DNA from: Candidatus Gastranaerophilales bacterium
GTDB taxonomy: Bacteria; Cyanobacteriota; Vampirovibrionia; Gastranaerophilales; Gastranaerophilaceae
Assembly: GCA_944327225.1 (NCBI GenBank)
Contig: CALVGZ010000003.1
Coordinates: 1-64,000, forward strand
Direction: 5' to 3'
Length of the DNA: 64,000 bases
The notes beneath the pieces are model-generated. The model did no database searches. It saw only the letters and a program-made list of their open reading frames with translations, and was not told the origin of the DNA. The position numbers were made by a program, and so were the translations under genes. Shown here one piece after another: positions 37,479 through 46,842 of this stretch (position 1 is the stretch's first letter; every line of letters begins with the position of its first letter).

Positions 37479-38465
37479 ATGAATCTTACAATATCACCGG
37501 TTAAAATAAACTCATTACAAATACGCAAAATCAACCCATCAAACGGTTTAAACATAAGTACAAATTTAAAAGCAGATACCATTTCTTTTAAATCAATTTC
37601 TTTTAAAGAAATGGAAAGAATAAATAAAACATTTCACAGTTCAAAAAAAGAAAATCTTGATGAAAAAATTGCCGGTATGCAAAAAGCTAAAGCAAAAATA
37701 AGAGCCTCTTTTATTAATAAAATTAAAAATCCAAATACAAAAGAAAGTATACCCAACGGCATAATAGTATATGGACATGAAGGTTCGGGTAAAACTTCTT
37801 TCATAGAAGCAACAGCAAATGAAAGTGACTGTAATCTATTAGAAATTTTACCTTTTGAAAATTTTACAAATGAAATAGAAGATAGTTTAATTTATGCAAG
37901 AAATTTATATAACAAAACAGGAAAAAGGACCGTTATTTTATTAAAAGGTTCTGATATAACTCTTGATGATTCATCTGAAAATGAAGATAATGTACATTTT
38001 ATAAACAGCATTTTGGACAATTGTGCAAAAACTCCTGATGAATCCAAAGACGGTTTTGCTGCAACAATCTTTTTTGAAACATCTAAACCTCAACTGATTT
38101 CAAAAAAACTGCTATCTTCAAATAAAATTAGTGCAATTATTAATATTCCGTTTGCATCGAATGAAGAAATTATTGCTATAATTAAAAACTATATCAACAG
38201 ATACAAACAAAATGGCGGAAAGATTGATACAGATAACATTGACTATGAAAAACTTGCTGAAATATTAATGCCTAACCAAAAAGGTTGCCATATCAATGAA
38301 TCATACAAGTACGTAGTACAAAGAGCCATAGAAAAATATGCAAAAGACCCTTCAATTCCCTTTGAAAAATATCTTGAAGACACAGCAAACAAAAAAAGAA
38401 GATATTACACACAAAGCAAATATATGAAACAACTAGAAATTAACGATTTAATTAAGGAAAGATGA
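37479..38465 (+). CDS. AAA-type ATPase with N-terminal SFK motif
   Basis: About 90 leader residues include ISFKSISFKEM near residue 35, then a P-loop GHEGSGKT (about 98-105), a hydrophobic strand with TVILLKGSD where Walker B would lie, and a C-terminal helical lid. The ATPase resembles the DnaA/AAA+ type in size, but no specific family is clear. The FK-containing leader is shared in style with unrelated proteins in the window. AAAGGAAA gives a ribosome binding site. Its stop abuts the stop of leuB. Confidence 0.7.
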   Translation: MNLTISPVKINSLQIRKINPSNGLNISTNLKADTISFKSISFKEMERINKTFHSSKKENLDEKIAGMQKAKAKIRASFINKIKNPNTKESIPNGIIVYGHEGSGKTSFIEATANESDCNLLEILPFENFTNEIEDSLIYARNLYNKTGKRTVILLKGSDITLDDSSENEDNVHFINSILDNCAKTPDESKDGFAATIFFETSKPQLISKKLLSSNKISAIINIPFASNEEIIAIIKNYINRYKQNGGKIDTDNIDYEKLAEILMPNQKGCHINESYKYVVQRAIEKYAKDPSIPFEKYLEDTANKKRRYYTQSKYMKQLEINDLIKER

Positions 38466-39554
38466 TTATCTTAACTTTTCAATTATTAAATCAGTTATCC
38501 TTGAAGTAGTGCAAAGTTCTTTGCCTTTTTCAAAAATGTCTCTTGTCCTATACCCTTCCTTTAAAACATCTTTAACTGCCCTGTAAATACAGTCGCTTGC
38601 ACGTTTATTGTCAAAAGAATAATTAAGCATCATTGCAACAGAAAGTATCGTTGCAATAGGATTTACTACATTTTTTCCTGCTATATCAGGTGCTGAACCG
38701 TGAATTGGCTCATACATATACGGGGTTTTACCGTCGGACAAAGAAGCCGAAGGCAACATTCCCAATGACCCGCATATAGTGGAAGCCTCATCAGACAATA
38801 TGTCTCCAAATATATTACCTGTCAAAATAACATCGAATTGCCTCGGATTTTGAATTAACTGCATTGCCGCATTATCCACATACATAAAAGAAAGCTCAAT
38901 ATCATTATATTCCTTGGCAACTTCAATGGTAATTTCTCTAAATAATCTTGAAACATCCAGAACATTAGCTTTATCGACACAACAAACTCTTTTTCTTCTT
39001 TTTTGAGCGGATTTAAAAGCAACATGGGCGATTCTTCTGATTTCATCTTCATCATATATCATATTATTAAATCCGACTTTAATTTCCCTTCCGTCAAGAG
39101 TTCTTTTTTTAGTAATACCTTTTGGCTCACCAAAATATACATCGCCCATTAATTCTCGCACTATCATAATATCAATATCACGAGCAATTTCTGATTTTAA
39201 AGGTGATGCAAACAAAAGTTCATCAAAAACTTTTACCGGACGCAAATTAGCAAAAAGATTTAACTTTTTTCTGATTCCTAAAAGTGCCTTTTCAGGCCGA
39301 AGCTCCGGAGCCAAATTATCATACTTCCAATCCCCAACGGCACCCAACAAAACTGCATCCGATTTTAGACAAACTTCGACAGTCTTATTTGGCAAAGGCA
39401 AACCTGTTTCGTCATAAGCCCTACCACCAATAGGAACATAGTCATATTTAAAAGGCATATTATACAATAGCGAAATTTTATCCAAAACTTTAATTGCAGA
39501 AGATAAAATTTCACCCGACACTCCGTCACCCATTAAAACTGCAATATTTTTCAT
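38466..39554 (-). CDS. leuB: 3-isopropylmalate dehydrogenase
   Basis: LeuB oxidises 3-isopropylmalate with NAD in leucine synthesis. Key parts are present: the arginine-rich [21 protein letters not shown] substrate segment (seen near residue 90, in pieces), [26 protein letters not shown] and the metal site [12 protein letters not shown]. The 362-residue length is standard. It starts three bases after leuD, forming a leuDB operon. Confidence 0.95.
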   Translation of the reverse strand: MKNIAVLMGDGVSGEILSSAIKVLDKISLLYNMPFKYDYVPIGGRAYDETGLPLPNKTVEVCLKSDAVLLGAVGDWKYDNLAPELRPEKALLGIRKKLNLFANLRPVKVFDELLFASPLKSEIARDIDIMIVRELMGDVYFGEPKGITKKRTLDGREIKVGFNNMIYDEDEIRRIAHVAFKSAQKRRKRVCCVDKANVLDVSRLFREITIEVAKEYNDIELSFMYVDNAAMQLIQNPRQFDVILTGNIFGDILSDEASTICGSLGMLPSASLSDGKTPYMYEPIHGSAPDIAGKNVVNPIATILSVAMMLNYSFDNKRASDCIYRAVKDVLKEGYRTRDIFEKGKELCTTSRITDLIIEKLR

Positions 39555-39557
39555 AAC

Positions 39558-40037
39558 TTAAATTCCCAATTTCTTTTTAGTGTATTCAACAAGCCCGCCA
39601 ACTTCAACCATATACTGTATTTCAGCGGGGTAGGGCTGGAAATTATATTCTTTGTCTTTAGATTTATTATATATTTTTCCATCATTTAAGTCCAACTCAA
39701 TCACATCATTCCTATCAACTTCAGATTGAATCTTAGAATTCTCTATAATGACTAGACCTATATTTATTGCATTTCTATAAAAAATCCTGGCAAAAGACTT
39801 AGCAATAACAGCCTTAATACCAGAAGCTTTAATAGCAAGGGGTGCATGCTCACGACTTGACCCACAGCCAAAATTCTCACCCACAATTATACAATCTCCA
39901 CTCTTTACATTTTTAGAAAATTCAGTATCTATATCCTCCATGCAGTGTTTTTTTAATTCATCTGCTTCTTTACTGTTTAAATAACGAGCGGGTATAATTA
40001 CGTCTGTGTCTACATTATCACCATAAATCCAATTCAT
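39558..40037 (-). CDS. leuD: 3-isopropylmalate dehydratase small subunit, short type
   Basis: The protein has the small-subunit aconitase swivel domain with [13 protein letters not shown] at the start and [14 protein letters not shown]. At 159 residues it is the short type seen in archaea, Thermotogae and cyanobacterial relatives (E. coli LeuD has 201). It requires LeuC, which is not in the window; leuD is the first gene of this leuDB pair. A homoaconitase-like role is possible but the leuB neighbour favours leucine. Confidence 0.92.
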   Translation of the reverse strand: MNWIYGDNVDTDVIIPARYLNSKEADELKKHCMEDIDTEFSKNVKSGDCIIVGENFGCGSSREHAPLAIKASGIKAVIAKSFARIFYRNAINIGLVIIENSKIQSEVDRNDVIELDLNDGKIYNKSKDKEYNFQPYPAEIQYMVEVGGLVEYTKKKLGI

Positions 40038-40174
40038 ATTTTAACCTTTTTTCATCCATTTAAACTATATACAATCACTATATTATAAATTAATATAAAT
40101 ATGCAAACAGGAATTTGAAAAACAAATTCACACAGTAGTAACTTGTATACAAAGCATTAAAAAGGAGTACAACA

Positions 40175-40372
40175 ATGCAAGAAACAATTATCGAAACAGC
40201 TGGAAAAATCTGGGAATACCTAAATGAAAACGGTGAAGTAACAACTAAGAAAATGAACAAAGATCTTGGTTTAAACGAAAATTTTGCCGGACTTGGTTTA
40301 GGTTGGTTAGCTCGTGAAGACAAAGTTAACTTCAACAAAAAAGGTTCTTACACAAAAATTAGCTTAAGATAA
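40175..40372 (+). CDS. Winged helix-turn-helix protein of the DUF2582 type
   Basis: The 65-residue protein is a small winged-helix domain (ETAGKIWEYLNENGEVTTKKM, LGLNENFAGLGLGWLAREDKV) found in gut bacteria and others. It may bind DNA or act as an adaptor, but no role is established. AAAGGAG precedes the ATG. A terminator follows, so it is a single-gene unit. Confidence 0.75.
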   Translation: MQETIIETAGKIWEYLNENGEVTTKKMNKDLGLNENFAGLGLGWLAREDKVNFNKKGSYTKISLR

Positions 40373-40395
40373 TTACAAAATTTAACTTTTGGAAA

Positions 40396-40436
40396 AGAAA
40401 TCCCTGTCAAAATGTTGACAAGGATTTCTTTTTTTT
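40396..40436 (+). terminator. Terminator after winged-helix gene
   Basis: GAAATCC and TGTCAA on the left pair with TTGACA and GGATTTC on the right with one mismatch, and a run of eight T follows. This is a strong intrinsic terminator. Confidence 0.88.
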
Positions 40437-40491
40437 AGACAATAAAAAAGTATCAAATAATTTTAAAAAAGAATAAGAAAAGGAAATAAAA

Positions 40492-40818
40492 ATGGCTACA
40501 CCAAAGAAAAGAACAGGAAAAGCAAGTCAAGCAACAAGAAGAGCGAACTGGAAAGGAACAATTCCCGCAACTACAACTTGTCCTAATTGCAAAGCAGTTG
40601 TTTTAACTCACACAGTTTGCCCGGAATGCGGATATTATAAAGATGGTTTTGCTTCGAAAAAATCAAAAGAAGTAAAAAAAGAATCTGTTGTTGAAAAAGT
40701 TGAAACTCCGGTTGAAGAAAAAAAAGAAGAACCTAAAAAAACAAGAAAACCGAGAGCCAAAAAAGCCGATACAGAAAAAAAATCAGAAGAAAAAACTGAA
40801 GAAAAAGAAGCTGAATAA
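40492..40818 (+). CDS. rpmF: Ribosomal protein L32 with charged C-terminal extension
   Basis: The first ~57 residues are L32: MATPKKRTGKASQATRRANW followed by the zinc ribbon CPNC/CPEC and GYYKDG. Normal L32 ends there. Here another ~50 residues follow, almost only K, E, P, T, V and A, with alternating basic and acidic blocks and no predicted fold. AAAGGAAA gives the ribosome binding site. The gene is followed at 29 bases by plsX, the classical rpmF-plsX-fab order, so ribosome and lipid synthesis are cotranscribed. Confidence 0.95.
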   Translation: MATPKKRTGKASQATRRANWKGTIPATTTCPNCKAVVLTHTVCPECGYYKDGFASKKSKEVKKESVVEKVETPVEEKKEEPKKTRKPRAKKADTEKKSEEKTEEKEAE

Positions 40819-40847
40819 AGAGAGTTAAAAGTATTAAGGAATTTAAG

Positions 40848-41897
40848 ATGACAAGAATAGCAGTTGACGCTATGGGGGGAGATCATGCTCCTGATGAAAT
40901 AGTTAAGGGGGCAGTTTGGGCTGCACAAGACTATAATGTTCCAATTGAACTGGTTGGAAAGATTGATGAAATACAAAGAGTATTGGATGAAATTTCCAAA
41001 AAAGGCATTCGCTCAACTCGTGGCGGCTATTTTGTTAAAAAAATTAAAGTAGACTTATCGAAACTTGACATAAAAATAACCCAAGCTAATGAAGTTATAG
41101 AAATGGGAGAAGCAGTAGGAGTAGCAATCAGAAAAAAGAAAAATGCTTCAATAGTTCTTGCTGTAGATGCCGTTGCGAAAGGAAGCTCTGACGCTGTCGT
41201 TGCAGCCGGCTCAACGGGAGCTGCCATGGCAGCATCATTGTTCGGATTGGGAAGATTAAGAGGCATAGAACGTCCTGCTATAGCTGCAACGTTACCCACA
41301 ATGAAAGAACCAGTAATATTAATTGATGCCGGTGCGAACAGTTCCTGTACACCGGAAATGCTTTTTCAATTTGCGACAATGGGTTCAACTTTTGTTAAAA
41401 ATGTATACAACAGAAAAAACCCAAGAATCGGGGTTTTAAATATAGGTGAAGAAGAAGAAAAAGGAAATCAATTAGTTAAAGATACATATAAACTTTTAAA
41501 AGAGAATACTATAGGGTTAAATTTCATAGGAAATGTCGAAGGCAAGGAATTATTCCAAGGCGATGTCGATATAATTATTTGTGAAGGCTTTGTGGGAAAT
41601 GTTGCCTTAAAAACCATAGAAGGCTCCGCTATGATGCTGTTTAAATTAATTCAACAAGAATTTACAAGCGATATTCTTTCGATGATAGTTGGGCTTTTAG
41701 CTAAACCTTTTATGAGAAGAATATATAAACGCATAAATTATGAAGAATTTGGCGGAGCGTTATTATTGGGAGTTAAAGGAATAACAGTAATTTCCCATGG
41801 CAGAAGTTCATCTTATGCAATTAAAAATGCTGTAAGGGTTGCAAAAGAAGCAGTAGAATCGAATGTAAACAAAAAAATCGCAGAAATAATAAGTTAA
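40848..41897 (+). CDS. plsX: Phosphate acyltransferase PlsX
   Basis: PlsX makes acyl-phosphate from acyl-ACP for the first step of phospholipid synthesis. DAMGGDHAP at the start, the AGSTGA-MA segment, GANSSCTPEML and CEGFVGNVALKT-EG are conserved. The 349-residue length is normal. AAGGAA lies upstream of the ATG. plsY and plsC are not adjacent. Confidence 0.96.
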   Translation: MTRIAVDAMGGDHAPDEIVKGAVWAAQDYNVPIELVGKIDEIQRVLDEISKKGIRSTRGGYFVKKIKVDLSKLDIKITQANEVIEMGEAVGVAIRKKKNASIVLAVDAVAKGSSDAVVAAGSTGAAMAASLFGLGRLRGIERPAIAATLPTMKEPVILIDAGANSSCTPEMLFQFATMGSTFVKNVYNRKNPRIGVLNIGEEEEKGNQLVKDTYKLLKENTIGLNFIGNVEGKELFQGDVDIIICEGFVGNVALKTIEGSAMMLFKLIQQEFTSDILSMIVGLLAKPFMRRIYKRINYEEFGGALLLGVKGITVISHGRSSSYAIKNAVRVAKEAVESNVNKKIAEIIS

Positions 41898-41914
41898 AAC
41901 CAAAAGGGGAGAAG

Positions 41915-42859
41915 ATGACAAAATTTGCTTTTATATTTCCAGGTCAAGGTTCTCAAACAACAGGCATGGGATTAGATTTATTCAATAATTTTGATGACTC
42001 GAAAAAAATATATAATATAGCAGACGAAGTTTTAGGCAAAAAAATATCTGAAATTTGCTTCAATGGGCCTGATGATAACCTGAAACAGACAATAAATGCT
42101 CAAAGTGCAATTGTTGCAACTTCAATTGCAGCACTTGCAGCTTTTAAGAGCAAATGCAATATAGAACCCGAAGTTGTTTTAGGTCATTCACTTGGTGAAT
42201 ATTGTGCAATGTACGCTGCGGGCGTAATGGATTTAGAAACAACAATGAAAGCAATACAAAAACGCTCTGAACTAATGGATGAAGCAACAAAAATAACAAA
42301 GGGTACAATGGCAGCAATCTTAGGTGCTAAAATTGAAGACATTAATTCCTCAATTGAAGAAGCATCAAAAATAGGACTTGTACAAATTGCAAACTACAAT
42401 GACCCAACCCAAGTTGTTATTACAGGAGAAATTGAAGCAGTTAGTAAAGCTTGTGAAATAATAAAAGAAAAAGGAGCAAGAAAAGTAGTGCCTCTTGCTG
42501 TTTCCGGCGGATTTCATTCAAAATTAATGAACAGTGCAAAAGAAGGCTTTGAAAATTTTGTAAAAGAATTAAATCTAAACAACGCAAAAATCCCCGTTAT
42601 AACAAATGTAGACGCTAAATTAACTACAAAAAAAGAAGATTTCCTGACTAAAATGCCAAATCAAATAAACTCATCGGTTATGTGGAATCAATCAATTGAA
42701 AATGCCATTAAAGAAGGAGTTAGTGTTTTTATAGAATTTGGCAACGGAAAAGTTCTAGCCGGATTAAACAGAAAAATTTGTCCGGAAGTCAAAACATACA
42801 ATGTTTCAGACTCAACAACACTAAAAGCGGTAATTGAAGAATTAACAGTAGGAGTATAA
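41915..42859 (+). CDS. fabD: Malonyl-CoA:ACP transacylase
   Basis: FabD moves malonyl from CoA to ACP for fatty acid elongation. FPGQGSQ at the start, the nucleophile serine in GHSLGEY (about residue 91), ANYNDPTQVVITG and the catalytic histidine in SGGFHS are intact. Length 314. AAGGGGAG precedes the ATG. It follows plsX by 17 bases and precedes fabG by one base. fabH, usually between plsX and fabD, is missing here. Confidence 0.96.
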   Translation: MTKFAFIFPGQGSQTTGMGLDLFNNFDDSKKIYNIADEVLGKKISEICFNGPDDNLKQTINAQSAIVATSIAALAAFKSKCNIEPEVVLGHSLGEYCAMYAAGVMDLETTMKAIQKRSELMDEATKITKGTMAAILGAKIEDINSSIEEASKIGLVQIANYNDPTQVVITGEIEAVSKACEIIKEKGARKVVPLAVSGGFHSKLMNSAKEGFENFVKELNLNNAKIPVITNVDAKLTTKKEDFLTKMPNQINSSVMWNQSIENAIKEGVSVFIEFGNGKVLAGLNRKICPEVKTYNVSDSTTLKAVIEELTVGV

Positions 42860-42860
42860 A

Positions 42861-43592
42861 ATGGACGAAAATAAATTAGCCCTTATTACAGGTGGATCTC
42901 GAGGTATCGGAAAAGCAATTGCCCTCAAATTAGCTCAAGCAGGGTATAACATTGTTATCAATTATGCGGGTAATACCGATGCTGCAAATCAAACAATCGA
43001 AGAAATTAAAAAACTCAATGTCAAAGCTGAAGCATACAAATTTGATGTTTCAAACCAAACCGAAGTAGAAGAAAATATAACAAAAATAATTGAAAAGTAT
43101 GGAAGAATAGATGTACTTGTAAATAATGCAGGTATTACCCGAGATGATTTGTTTATAAGGATGACCGAAGAAAAATGGTCTGCGGTAATTAATACAAACT
43201 TAAACAGTGCCTTCTACGTTACAAAACCGGTTGTTAAACTTATGATGAAACAACGTTTTGGCTCTATCGTAAACACAACAAGCGTAGTCGGTGTATATGG
43301 AAATGTGGGTCAAGCTAACTACTCTGCAGCCAAAGCAGGTCTTATAGGATTTACAAAATCTCTAGCAAAAGAACTTGGTGCAAGAAACATAAGAGTTAAT
43401 GCAGTTGCTCCGGGATTTATTGCAACAGATATGACAAAAGACCTTGCAAACATAGAAGAATACTTAAAATTGATTTCTCTTAAACGTCTTGGAACAGCAG
43501 AAGATGTTGCTCAAGCGGTTAAATTCTTAGCGGTTGACTCTGAATATGTAACGGGTCAGGTACTTGAAGTAGACGGCGGAATGATAATATAA
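42861..43592 (+). CDS. fabG: 3-oxoacyl-ACP reductase
   Basis: This short-chain dehydrogenase reduces 3-ketoacyl-ACP with NADPH. TGGSRGIGKA binds the cofactor, NNAGITRDDLF follows, and the active-site serine and YSAAKAG are present; GMII is the normal FabG end. Length 243. It begins one base after fabD with GGAG inside the fabD end, so translation is coupled. Confidence 0.96.
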   Translation: MDENKLALITGGSRGIGKAIALKLAQAGYNIVINYAGNTDAANQTIEEIKKLNVKAEAYKFDVSNQTEVEENITKIIEKYGRIDVLVNNAGITRDDLFIRMTEEKWSAVINTNLNSAFYVTKPVVKLMMKQRFGSIVNTTSVVGVYGNVGQANYSAAKAGLIGFTKSLAKELGARNIRVNAVAPGFIATDMTKDLANIEEYLKLISLKRLGTAEDVAQAVKFLAVDSEYVTGQVLEVDGGMII

Positions 43593-43598
43593 TCTATT

Positions 43599-44231
43599 AT
43601 GCTTGTTAATAAAATAATATTATTCTTAATCATTATACCGGCAGCCTTAAAACTGTCGGTATTGGCATCGGAATTTAAAAGCTATGAAGACACCATGCCT
43701 GATTTTTCCGAACGATCATTAATAATGAGATCCTTATACAACAAAGAATCCATAAATCAAGAACAAAGAGATATTCTAACCTCAAAAAAAATGTACCTTG
43801 CTCCTGCATGCCTTTTTGAACAAATTAAAAAAAATAATATTGAAAATGTAAAACTACTACTTGAATTCAAACTGGATCCAAACAAAAGCTACTTAAGCGA
43901 CTATCCCTTATACTATGCCTCAAAATTAAACAGAACAGATATAGCAAAACTTTTAATCGAATATGGAGCAAAGCCTGATAAAGGATTTTATAGTGAACTT
44001 TATGAAGCAGTAAAAAATAAAAATACAGAACTTGCCCAAATACTTATAGATAAAAAAGCAAAAGTTAATTATCAAGACTCAATTACAAATAATACAATTT
44101 TGTATTATGCACTTAAAAATAACATGTTCGATATCGCCCAACAGCTTATCATAAAAGGTGCATATCCTGATAAAAAATCAATCAAGATAATTAAAAAAAG
44201 AAAATTATATAATCTTATTCCTGAAAAATAA
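43599..44231 (+). CDS. Exported ankyrin-repeat protein
   Basis: A signal peptide or anchor (about residues 4-23) is followed by about four ankyrin-type repeats (IENVKLLLEFKLDP, RTDIAKLLIEYGAKPD, NTELAQILIDKKAKV, MFDIAQQLIIKGAYPD). It would bind protein partners in the periplasm or outside. It starts six bases after fabG, where acpP commonly lies, so it rides on the fatty-acid operon. Its stop is two bases from the convergent pheS stop. Confidence 0.72.
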   Translation: MLVNKIILFLIIIPAALKLSVLASEFKSYEDTMPDFSERSLIMRSLYNKESINQEQRDILTSKKMYLAPACLFEQIKKNNIENVKLLLEFKLDPNKSYLSDYPLYYASKLNRTDIAKLLIEYGAKPDKGFYSELYEAVKNKNTELAQILIDKKAKVNYQDSITNNTILYYALKNNMFDIAQQLIIKGAYPDKKSIKIIKKRKLYNLIPEK

Positions 44232-44233
44232 TA

Positions 44234-45268
44234 CTAAAATTGTTTCAAAAACCTAATATCATTGTTGAAAAACAATCTGATATCATCAATTGCATACTTC
44301 AACATAGCGAGTCTTTCAATCCCCATACCAAAAGCAAAGCCGGAGTACACCGTTGAATCAATCCCGACATCATTTAAAACATTCGGATCAACCATACCCG
44401 CACCCAAAATTTCAAGCCAACCAGTGCCTGAACATATTGAACAACCTTCACCTTTACACATAATACATTGAACATCAATTTCAACAGAAGGTTCGGTAAA
44501 AGGGAAAAAACTGCTTCTAAAACGAGTCGGGCGAGATGAACCAAAATAAAGACGGATAAATTCGTTCAAAACACCTTTTAAATGTGCCATTGTAACATTT
44601 TTATCAACGTACAGTCCCTCAATTTGATGAAATAAATTATTTTTTCTCGCCGAAACATTTTCATTTCTATATACTCTGCCCGGAGAAATAATTTTTATAG
44701 GAGGTTTAGAGTTCATCATCTGACGAGCTTGAGCATTTGAAGTTTGACTTCTTAATACCACATTTGGCATATCTTCGCAGTAAAATGTATCTTGTACATC
44801 TCTTGCGGGATGTTCTTTAGGAACATTTAAAAGATCAAAATTATATTTTTCCATCTCAACTTCAGGAGAAAATTCGGGCCTAATAAGACTAAAACCAAGC
44901 AAATTAAAAATTTCTACAATTTCATCAATAGTTTTTGTCAAAGGATGTACATGACCCATCGGAATATAATCACCATCCAAAGTTATATCTATTTTTTCAC
45001 TTAGCAGTTTTTCATTTAACTCTTTCTTGTAAAAAATTTCATTTTTTTCTTCAATTAAAGAATTTAATTCGCTCGATACCTTATTCAAAAGTGCTCCTAT
45101 AACAGGTTTTTGCTCGGGCGATAAATCTTTCATACCCTTCTTCAAGTTATTAAACTCGGAGTTTCTTGAAAGAAATTCATTTTTAACTGCCTCTAATGAT
45201 TTTAAATCGGTTGCCTGTTCAATTTTTAAAATTGCATTTTGTCTTATTTCTTTAATTTTATTTTCCAT
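44234..45268 (-). CDS. pheS: Phenylalanyl-tRNA synthetase alpha subunit
   Basis: The N-terminal coiled coil is followed by a class II catalytic domain with HPLTKTIDEIVEIF, VLRSQTSNAQ, GLYVDKNVTMAHLKG, FFPFTEPSVE and GFAFGMGIERLAML. Cysteines in CIMCKGEGCSICSGTGW form the knuckle seen in many bacterial PheS. Length 344. AAAGGAG precedes the ATG. pheT is not adjacent, so the beta subunit is encoded elsewhere. Confidence 0.96.
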   Translation of the reverse strand: MENKIKEIRQNAILKIEQATDLKSLEAVKNEFLSRNSEFNNLKKGMKDLSPEQKPVIGALLNKVSSELNSLIEEKNEIFYKKELNEKLLSEKIDITLDGDYIPMGHVHPLTKTIDEIVEIFNLLGFSLIRPEFSPEVEMEKYNFDLLNVPKEHPARDVQDTFYCEDMPNVVLRSQTSNAQARQMMNSKPPIKIISPGRVYRNENVSARKNNLFHQIEGLYVDKNVTMAHLKGVLNEFIRLYFGSSRPTRFRSSFFPFTEPSVEIDVQCIMCKGEGCSICSGTGWLEILGAGMVDPNVLNDVGIDSTVYSGFAFGMGIERLAMLKYAIDDIRLFFNNDIRFLKQF

Positions 45269-45314
45269 TAATCATTCTCCTTTTTTCATAATAGCCTAAA
45301 CAAAAAATTTATAC

Positions 45315-45320
45315 TATAAT
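45315..45320 (+). promoter_or_regulatory. TATAAT seven bases before the start codon at 45328
   Basis: A perfect TATAAT, seven bases and ATG, with no ribosome binding site. It is another candidate leaderless start. Confidence 0.45.
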
Positions 45321-45327
45321 ATTTGCC

Positions 45328-46842
45328 ATGGATTTAATATTTTATTTAACTTTAGGGTTATTTATCCTTATTTTTGGAACTATCGATAACAACATTGACT
45401 ATGACTTTTGGGCAAGATTAATTGTCGGAAAAAACTTTTTTCAAACAGGAAATCTCTTCAATTTTGACTTTCAGTCTTGGGGTTCAACTCACAAATTTAT
45501 AGATCACGAATGGGGTTCAAGTTTAATTTTTTATTTGATACAAAATTATCTTGGTGATGTTGGGATATTTATTTTTAAATCTATAATAATTTTTCTGACT
45601 TTATTTACCCTTACAAAAATCATAAGACTCGAAAATAAAAAAATGCCGCTGTATTTTCTGTTTTTCTTCTTTGCTATTCAAGCTGTTTCATACAATATTT
45701 TCTCAACTATAAGATGCCAAACATTTTCTTTTCTGTTTTTTGCAATTTATTTATACATTCTGAAAAAAACATCAACAGAAAAAAAATATAGAATTTTATG
45801 GTGTCTTCCTTTTTTAAATATTATTTGGACAAACCTTCATGGCGGATTTGTCATCGGATTAATTTTAATTTCAATATTTACAATAGGAGAATTTTTAAAC
45901 AAAAAACCCTTTAAACCATATTTAATCGCCCTTTTTATAACATTTTTTACATCCCTTATAAACCCATACGGAATAGAATACATTTATTTTATAATTTCAG
46001 CCCTCAGTTTGAACAGACAATACATAACGGAATGGCAAAGTTTATTTTTAATAAAATTTTATCAACACATAATGCTTAAGTACAAAATATTCTTTTTTAT
46101 TAGTATTTTTATTTTTATTTTTTCAATTTTTAAAAATATTAAACAAAACGGATTTATAAAATATATTAAAAAAATAGACAAAACCAAATATTTAATTATT
46201 CTTTTTACGCTTATAATTTCGATTAAATCAATAAGATTTCATGTCTTTTTTGTATATTCCGTAATTGCACTTTGTTATGCAGATTTTTATAATATTTTTA
46301 ATAAAAAATTACCCCAAAAAATCGATAAAACAAAAGAAATAATACTTTTTATTTTAATATTAATTTCCAGCATCTCACATATAAACAATTTTAAATTCGT
46401 AAATACTGTAAAATCATCGGAATATCCCATATTTTGTACTGAATTTATAAAAATCAACAATTTAAAAGGAAATGTTTTTACTAATTTTCATACGGGAAGC
46501 TATGTTTCATACAAATTATACCCAAACAATCAAATATATATGGATGGGAGATACGAAGAAGTTTATGATACAAACTTAATTAACCAAATGGCAGACGTTT
46601 TTTTGGCAAAAAATTACCAAACTTTTTTTGAAAAAAATCACGCTGATATTTTAATTATTGATAAAACCTACCCTATATATAATAAACTAAAAAAAGACTT
46701 AAACTGGTTTCTAGCATACGAAGACAAAAATTTTGCACTTTTTCTCCCTGCAAAATTAAAAAGCTTAAAATTCAAATCGCCAAACAATAAACAAACATAC
46801 TATGACAAAACAAAATTTATAACTAATATAAATTGGCTATAG
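45328..46842 (+). CDS. Polytopic membrane protein, GT-C-like
   Basis: The 504-residue protein has about ten membrane helices and a soluble C-terminal part (from about residue 385). The first loop with NIDYDFWARLIVG and DHEWGSSLIFY resembles GT-C glycosyltransferase-like membrane proteins, in which an acidic residue in the first periplasmic loop is catalytic. No named family is certain. It may move a sugar from a lipid carrier. Its stop overlaps the nifS stop by six bases (convergent). Confidence 0.6.
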   Translation: MDLIFYLTLGLFILIFGTIDNNIDYDFWARLIVGKNFFQTGNLFNFDFQSWGSTHKFIDHEWGSSLIFYLIQNYLGDVGIFIFKSIIIFLTLFTLTKIIRLENKKMPLYFLFFFFAIQAVSYNIFSTIRCQTFSFLFFAIYLYILKKTSTEKKYRILWCLPFLNIIWTNLHGGFVIGLILISIFTIGEFLNKKPFKPYLIALFITFFTSLINPYGIEYIYFIISALSLNRQYITEWQSLFLIKFYQHIMLKYKIFFFISIFIFIFSIFKNIKQNGFIKYIKKIDKTKYLIILFTLIISIKSIRFHVFFVYSVIALCYADFYNIFNKKLPQKIDKTKEIILFILILISSISHINNFKFVNTVKSSEYPIFCTEFIKINNLKGNVFTNFHTGSYVSYKLYPNNQIYMDGRYEEVYDTNLINQMADVFLAKNYQTFFEKNHADILIIDKTYPIYNKLKKDLNWFLAYEDKNFALFLPAKLKSLKFKSPNNKQTYYDKTKFITNINWL

